Assembly (NCBI RefSeq): GCF_004786035.1
Contig: NZ_CP035088.1
Span: 5,665,001 to 5,729,000 of the forward strand
DNA: 64,000 nucleotides
Direction of reading: 5' to 3'
DNA from: Pseudomonas viciae
GTDB taxonomy: Bacteria > Pseudomonadota > Gammaproteobacteria > Pseudomonadales > Pseudomonadaceae
Shown here piece by piece: positions 60,697 to 64,000 of the stretch (positions are counted from its first letter, which is position 1; every line of letters begins with the position of its first letter). Both the position numbers and the translations under genes were made by a program. The notes below the pieces were generated by a model that made no database searches, was not told where the DNA came from, and saw only the letters and a program-made list of their open reading frames with translations.

Positions 60697-62039
60697 ATAC
60701 TCGCTCACGGCAACGAATCCTGATCGTCGATGACGAGCCGGACATCCGCGAACTCCTGGACATCACCCTGGGCCGGATGAAACTCGACACCCGCAGCGCC
60801 AAGAACCTTACCGAGGCCCAAGCCCTGCTGGCGGGCGAAACCTTCGACCTGTGCCTGACCGACATGCGCCTGCCCGATGGCACCGGCCTGGAACTGGTGC
60901 AACACATCCAGCAGCGTTACCCGCAACTCCCCGTGGCAATGATTACGGCCTACGGCAGCCTGGAAACCGCCATCGACGCCCTCAAGGCCGGGGCCTTCGA
61001 CTTCCTGACCAAACCGGTCGACCTGGGTCGCCTGCGAGAACTGGTCACCAGCGCCTTGCGCCTGCCGCCGATCGCCACGCCGGTCGCCACCATCGAGCGC
61101 TGCCTGCTGGGCGATTCCCCGCCGATGTGCAGCGTACGCAAACAGATCGAAAAACTCGCCCGCAGCCAGGCACCGGTGTACATCAGCGGTGAGTCAGGCT
61201 GCGGCAAGGAACTGGTCGCCCGGCTGATCCATGAACAGGGTCCCCGTTCCAACCAGGGGTTTGTGCCGGTCAACTGTGGGGCAATTCCCACGGAGCTGAT
61301 GGAAAGCGAGTTTTTTGGCCATCGAAAAGGCAGCTTCAGCGGCGCCATCGAAGACAAACCCGGGCTGTTCCAGGCCGCCCACGGCGGGACGCTGTTTCTC
61401 GATGAAGTGGCCGACCTGCCCTTGGCAATGCAGGTCAAACTGTTGCGAGCGATCCAGGAAAAGGCCGTGCGCGCCGTCGGCGGCCAGCAGGAAGAAGTGG
61501 TGGATGTACGCATCCTCTGCGCCACCCACAAGGACCTGGACGGCGAAGTGGCCGCCGGGCGCTTTCGTCAGGATCTGTACTATCGGCTGAACGTCATCGA
61601 ACTGCGCGTCCCGCCCTTGCGTGAGCGTCGCGAAGACATCGAACCGCTGGCCAATCACATGCTCCAGCGGCTGGCGGCCAACACCGGTAGCCCACCGGCC
61701 AGGTTGCATCCCCAGGCGTTGGACGCTCTGAGGAACTACCGCTTCCCGGGCAACGTGCGGGAACTGGAAAATATGCTCGAACGTGCCTACACCCTTTGCG
61801 AACAGCAACAGATTGAAGCTGACGACCTGCGCTTGGCCGAGAGCAGTAGTGCTATCGACGCCGGCAACCCCGATTTGATGCAGGTCGACAACCTGGAAGA
61901 TTACCTGGAAGACGTCGAGCGCAAGCTCATCCTCCAGGCCCTGGAGGAAACCCGCTGGAACCGCACGGCGGCGGCGCAGCGGTTGAAGTTGTCGTTTCGG
62001 TCGATGCGGTATCGGTTGAAGAAGTTGGGGTTGGATTAA
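60693..62039 (+). CDS. pilR: Sigma-54-dependent response regulator PilR
   Basis: 448 aa from a TTG at 60693 that overlaps the pilS stop by four bases. Receiver domain with D57 (LTDMRLPDG). AAA+ domain with Walker A GESGCGKE; the sigma-54 loop reads GSFSGA where most family members have GAFTGA, a substitution also known in PilR. Fis-type HTH at the end (NRTAAAQRLKLSFRSMRYR). Expected target: the pilA promoter at 40441. Confidence 0.95.
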   Translation: MNTRSRQRILIVDDEPDIRELLDITLGRMKLDTRSAKNLTEAQALLAGETFDLCLTDMRLPDGTGLELVQHIQQRYPQLPVAMITAYGSLETAIDALKAGAFDFLTKPVDLGRLRELVTSALRLPPIATPVATIERCLLGDSPPMCSVRKQIEKLARSQAPVYISGESGCGKELVARLIHEQGPRSNQGFVPVNCGAIPTELMESEFFGHRKGSFSGAIEDKPGLFQAAHGGTLFLDEVADLPLAMQVKLLRAIQEKAVRAVGGQQEEVVDVRILCATHKDLDGEVAAGRFRQDLYYRLNVIELRVPPLRERREDIEPLANHMLQRLAANTGSPPARLHPQALDALRNYRFPGNVRELENMLERAYTLCEQQQIEADDLRLAESSSAIDAGNPDLMQVDNLEDYLEDVERKLILQALEETRWNRTAAAQRLKLSFRSMRYRLKKLGLD

Positions 62040-62067
62040 AGCGCGGTCCTGAAGCCCCTACTTACCC

Positions 62068-62101
62068 CGTGGCGAGGGAGCTTGCTCCCTCGCCACAGGT
62101 T
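62068..62101. repeat. REP palindrome of the GGCGAGGGAGC family
   Basis: CCGTGGCGAGGGAGC and GCTCCCTCGCCAC with TT between, 30 bases after the pilR stop. Same family as the element at 34398; may act as a terminator. Confidence 0.85.
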
Positions 62102-62124
62102 TTGTGGTTGCCTTGGCAGCTCTT

Positions 62125-62490
62125 CTAGCCTTGCGCCACCGGCACCTGTTTATCCAGAACTCGATTGGCCAACAACTCGCTCAGCTCAATCAACTGCTGC
62201 ACTCCCAAGGCAACATGTCGCCGCGAGCCTTCGAGCTCGAAGGCCAGGTCGCTGACCGTTGCGTTGGCAGAGGCCAGGGTTTCGCTAAGGTTGGTGAGGA
62301 GGCATTCGGTGTCGATGCTGTCCACGACAGTGAATAGCTGGTTTGAGGCGGGTTTCTTTTTGGCTTCAGGTTTTGGGCCGAGGTAATAGTCGAGGGCACG
62401 CTGGGCGGCTTCATCGAGTTTTTGAGAATCGAGCCCGCCATGGGCTGACGAGGGATCGGTTTCGGGGGGATTGGGTGTGACTTTGATCAT
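62125..62490 (-). CDS. DUF6124 family protein
   Basis: 121 aa from the ATG at 62490 (MIKVTPNPPETDP); a much longer frame upstream is not expected. Conserved features of this Pseudomonas family are the VTPNPPETD start, LDEAAQRALDYYL, and a helical C-terminal half (LTNLSETLASANATVSDLAF). No signal peptide. These genes often occur in several copies per genome; function unknown. A hairpin covers the ribosome binding site. Confidence 0.82.
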   Translation of the reverse strand: MIKVTPNPPETDPSSAHGGLDSQKLDEAAQRALDYYLGPKPEAKKKPASNQLFTVVDSIDTECLLTNLSETLASANATVSDLAFELEGSRRHVALGVQQLIELSELLANRVLDKQVPVAQG

Positions 62491-62497
62491 CGTGCAT

Positions 62498-62512
62498 CTC
62501 CAAGTTTTGGAG
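62498..62512 (-). promoter_or_regulatory. Hairpin sequestering the DUF6124 ribosome binding site
   Basis: On the minus strand CTCCAA-AAC-TTGGAG; the closing arm holds GGAG, which is the Shine-Dalgarno for the ATG at 62490. A larger inverted repeat (AGCTGCCAC at 62511-62519, GTGGCAGCT at 62543-62551) lies immediately upstream. Confidence 0.6.
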
Positions 62513-62869
62513 CTGCCACCGATCGCCGCGACGCGATTGGGAGTGGCAGCTGTACGCAGGTTCGCGGACCGAACTTGGAGCCTCCGGCATACCCGAAGGT
62601 ATCCCACGCACAGCCAGCCATGACGGAACGACAAATACCGAAGCACTGTCGTCGACTGGAATTATGCACCAAGTTAGCGGGCCGCGACGCCCGGACGCTG
62701 AATTGGCAGCGACGGAAAAAGGTTAACGAGAGACCTTCCCACCCGGCAACCGCCAGAACTCGTCGGAAAATTCGGTTTGAATTAGGACCTTGTCCGACCA
62801 TTCCCACAAAGTCTGGTCAGCTGTAAGGGCGGTGTGTATATCCGTTTCTGCGGTAACGGCTGCTGACGG

Positions 62870-63112
62870 TTCCGCCCTTACGGCGGCTCACTTTTGAGAA
62901 GCGCAAAAGTAAGCAAAACGCTTTATGCCCCACCACTCGGTGCCTCGCTTAGGCTCGGCATGCCCGAACGAAGGCATTGCTCCGTGGGCCCGCCGCGAAG
63001 GGCCATCCATGGCCCAGCGCGGCTATCCCGGCATCCATGCCGGGATGCCCACTACGCAATGCCTGCGTTCGGCCATCGTGGTTAACGGGGCGCCAAAATC
63101 TACGTCCTCCGC
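62870..63112. repeat. Pseudomonas dispersed repeat
   Basis: A segment of about 240 bases beginning near GGTTCCGCCCTTACGGCGGC, with GAAGCGCAAAAGTAAGCAAAA, and containing the hairpins GGGCCATCCATGGCCC and CCCGGCATCCATGCCGGG. I recall near-identical stretches scattered in many P. fluorescens-group genomes. The short frames within it should not be called genes. Confidence 0.65.
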
Positions 63113-63158
63113 GAGGCGGCCTTATAGCCGACCTGACTCTTGGTGAGACCGCGTTTCT

Positions 63159-63251
63159 CCTGTGGGAGCCAGCCTGCTCGCGATAGCAGTGGATCTGCTT
63201 GCATCAGCGTTGGATGTGCCGCCGTCTTCGCGAGCAAGCTCGATCCCACAA
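63159..63251. repeat. REPIN upstream of the 3' end of thiO
   Basis: CCTGTGGGAGCCAGCCTGCTCGCGATAG on the left and CTTCGCGAGCAAGCTCGATCCCAC on the right; both arms carry one or two changes. Confidence 0.9.
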
Positions 63252-63271
63252 CTGGATCTGAGTATAGATCC

Positions 63272-64000
63272 TTACAACCGCCCCGCCGGCGCATAAGGCA
63301 CAGGATCAATCACCGGCTCACGCCCCAACATCAGATCAGCAAACAACCGACACGACGCCGGCGCCAACACCAACCCATTGCGATAATGCCCACAGTTCAA
63401 CCACAGCCCCGCAAACCCCGGCACCTCGCCGATATAAGGAATACCTTCAGGCGATCCAGGCCGCAACCCAGCCCAGTGCCCAACCACCTCAGCCCCCGCC
63501 AGCGCCGGAATCAGCTGCTGGGCCGAAGCCTTCAGACTCTCCAGCGCTTTATCGGTCGGGGTCTTGTCGAAGCCTTCACGCTCCAGCGTGCTGCCGACCA
63601 AAATATGCCCGTCACGACGCGGGATTGCATAACGCCCCTTCGCCAGAACCATGCTCGGCAGAAAATCCGCCGCGCACTTGTACAAAATCATCTGGCCCTT
63701 GACCGGCTCGACCGGCAACTTCAGCCCCAGGGTCTTGAGCAGCTCACCACTCCAGGCACCAGCCGCCAGCACCACCTGATCGCCACGAATCTGTCCCGCC
63801 GAGCTATTCACCCCAACGATACGCTCGCCATCGCGAATGAACCCACTGACTTCACAGTGCTCATGCAGCGTGACATTGGGCAGCGCCTGCAACGCCGCCT
63901 TGAGCGATTTCACCAGCCGGGGATTACGCACATTGGCCACGTCAGCCATGTAGATCGCCCGGGAAAAACCCGCACCCAGTACCGGCACCGCATCATGGAC
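63272..64000 (-). CDS. thiO: Glycine oxidase ThiO (partial)
   Basis: The C-terminal 242 residues are present; the frame stays open to the right edge, so the N-terminal FAD-binding part is missing. DAO-family FAD oxidoreductase: LAAGAWSGELLKTLGLKLP, then KGQMIL, and the terminal GHYRNGLVLAPASC with the FAD-binding Gly-Leu. ThiO oxidises glycine to the imine for thiazole synthesis in thiamine formation. It follows pilSR in the same order as in P. aeruginosa, on the opposite strand. Confidence 0.9.
   Translation of the reverse strand, partial: VHDAVPVLGAGFSRAIYMADVANVRNPRLVKSLKAALQALPNVTLHEHCEVSGFIRDGERIVGVNSSAGQIRGDQVVLAAGAWSGELLKTLGLKLPVEPVKGQMILYKCAADFLPSMVLAKGRYAIPRRDGHILVGSTLEREGFDKTPTDKALESLKASAQQLIPALAGAEVVGHWAGLRPGSPEGIPYIGEVPGFAGLWLNCGHYRNGLVLAPASCRLFADLMLGREPVIDPVPYAPAGRL

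Larger units (their letters stand above)
62513..63271. other. Gene-poor region between DUF6124 and thiO
   Basis: About 760 bases with no convincing gene. It contains the inverted repeat just upstream of the DUF6124 gene, a long dispersed-repeat-like segment (62870-63112) and a REPIN (63159-63251). Short frames in this region lack ribosome sites and family features. Confidence 0.6.

Noticed and set aside
62894..63186. Several 60-70 codon frames near the end of the window as small genes
   Set aside because: They lie in a dispersed repeat and a REPIN, have no ribosome sites, and are typical false calls in pseudomonads.

Overview
The window reads as chromosomal core DNA of a Pseudomonas, most likely the P. 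fluorescens group. Evidence for this is the high GC content, the gene order (ilvIHC-pssA-msrPQ, lpoP-mrcB, phuTUVW beside a PrrF-type sRNA, dksA-gluQ-cbrXAB-crcZ-pcnB-folK-panBCD-pgi-acsA, pilA/pilBCD-coaE-yacG, clpB-pgeF-rluD-bamD-pilSR-thiO), Pseudomonas-restricted small proteins (DUF1780, DUF3094, DUF6124, PP0351 family), and many copies of the GTGGGAGCGAGCTTGCTCGCGA type REP palindrome. From memory, most blocks match segments of the P. aeruginosa PAO1 map (about PA4691-4710, PA4722-4739 and PA4525-4548) joined differently.

Layout. 1-9.7 kb, mostly minus strand: methionine sulfoxide repair (msrPQ), phosphatidylserine synthase, branched-chain amino acid synthesis (ilvI-ilvH-ilvC), a YqcC protein, and PBP1b with its lipoprotein activator. 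9.8-16.1 kb: a kinase fusion, a pentapeptide protein, a TfoX C-terminal protein, a Fur-controlled PrrF sRNA and a minus-strand haem ABC transporter operon (phuTUVW) without receptor or PhuS. 16.3-25.1 kb: Rieske protein, sfsA, an aminotransferase, dksA, gluQ and the CbrXAB carbon/nitrogen regulatory system. 25.1-25.7 kb: the CrcZ sRNA with a sigma-54 promoter and a CbrB site. 25.8-39.6 kb: pcnB, folK, pantothenate genes, pgi, acsA, an rRNA methyltransferase, a large DUF748 envelope protein and a BON protein. 39.9-45.2 kb: type IV pilus genes. 45.2-50.5 kb: small conserved proteins, a CbiM-like permease, a tautomerase/LysR pair and NDH-2. 50.7-53.0 kb: a chemoreceptor and a four-tRNA cluster. 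53.2-64 kb: clpB, pgeF, rluD, bamD, pilSR, a DUF6124 gene, a dispersed repeat and partial thiO.

Several genes form linked circuits. CbrAB should activate crcZ. CrcZ titrates Hfq/Crc, and acsA here carries an A-rich Hfq/Crc-type motif next to its ribosome binding site. PilSR should act with RpoN on pilA, which has a good sigma-54 site. Fur should control both the PrrF sRNA and phuTUVW.

I found no phage, insertion sequence, CRISPR array or defence island, and no clearly new multigene system. The less ordinary items are regulatory: Shine-Dalgarno-sequestering hairpins before msrP and the DUF6124 gene, a palindromic operator candidate between the tautomerase and LysR genes, unexplained inverted repeats at 39.7-39.9 kb, and a dense set of REP/REPIN elements.
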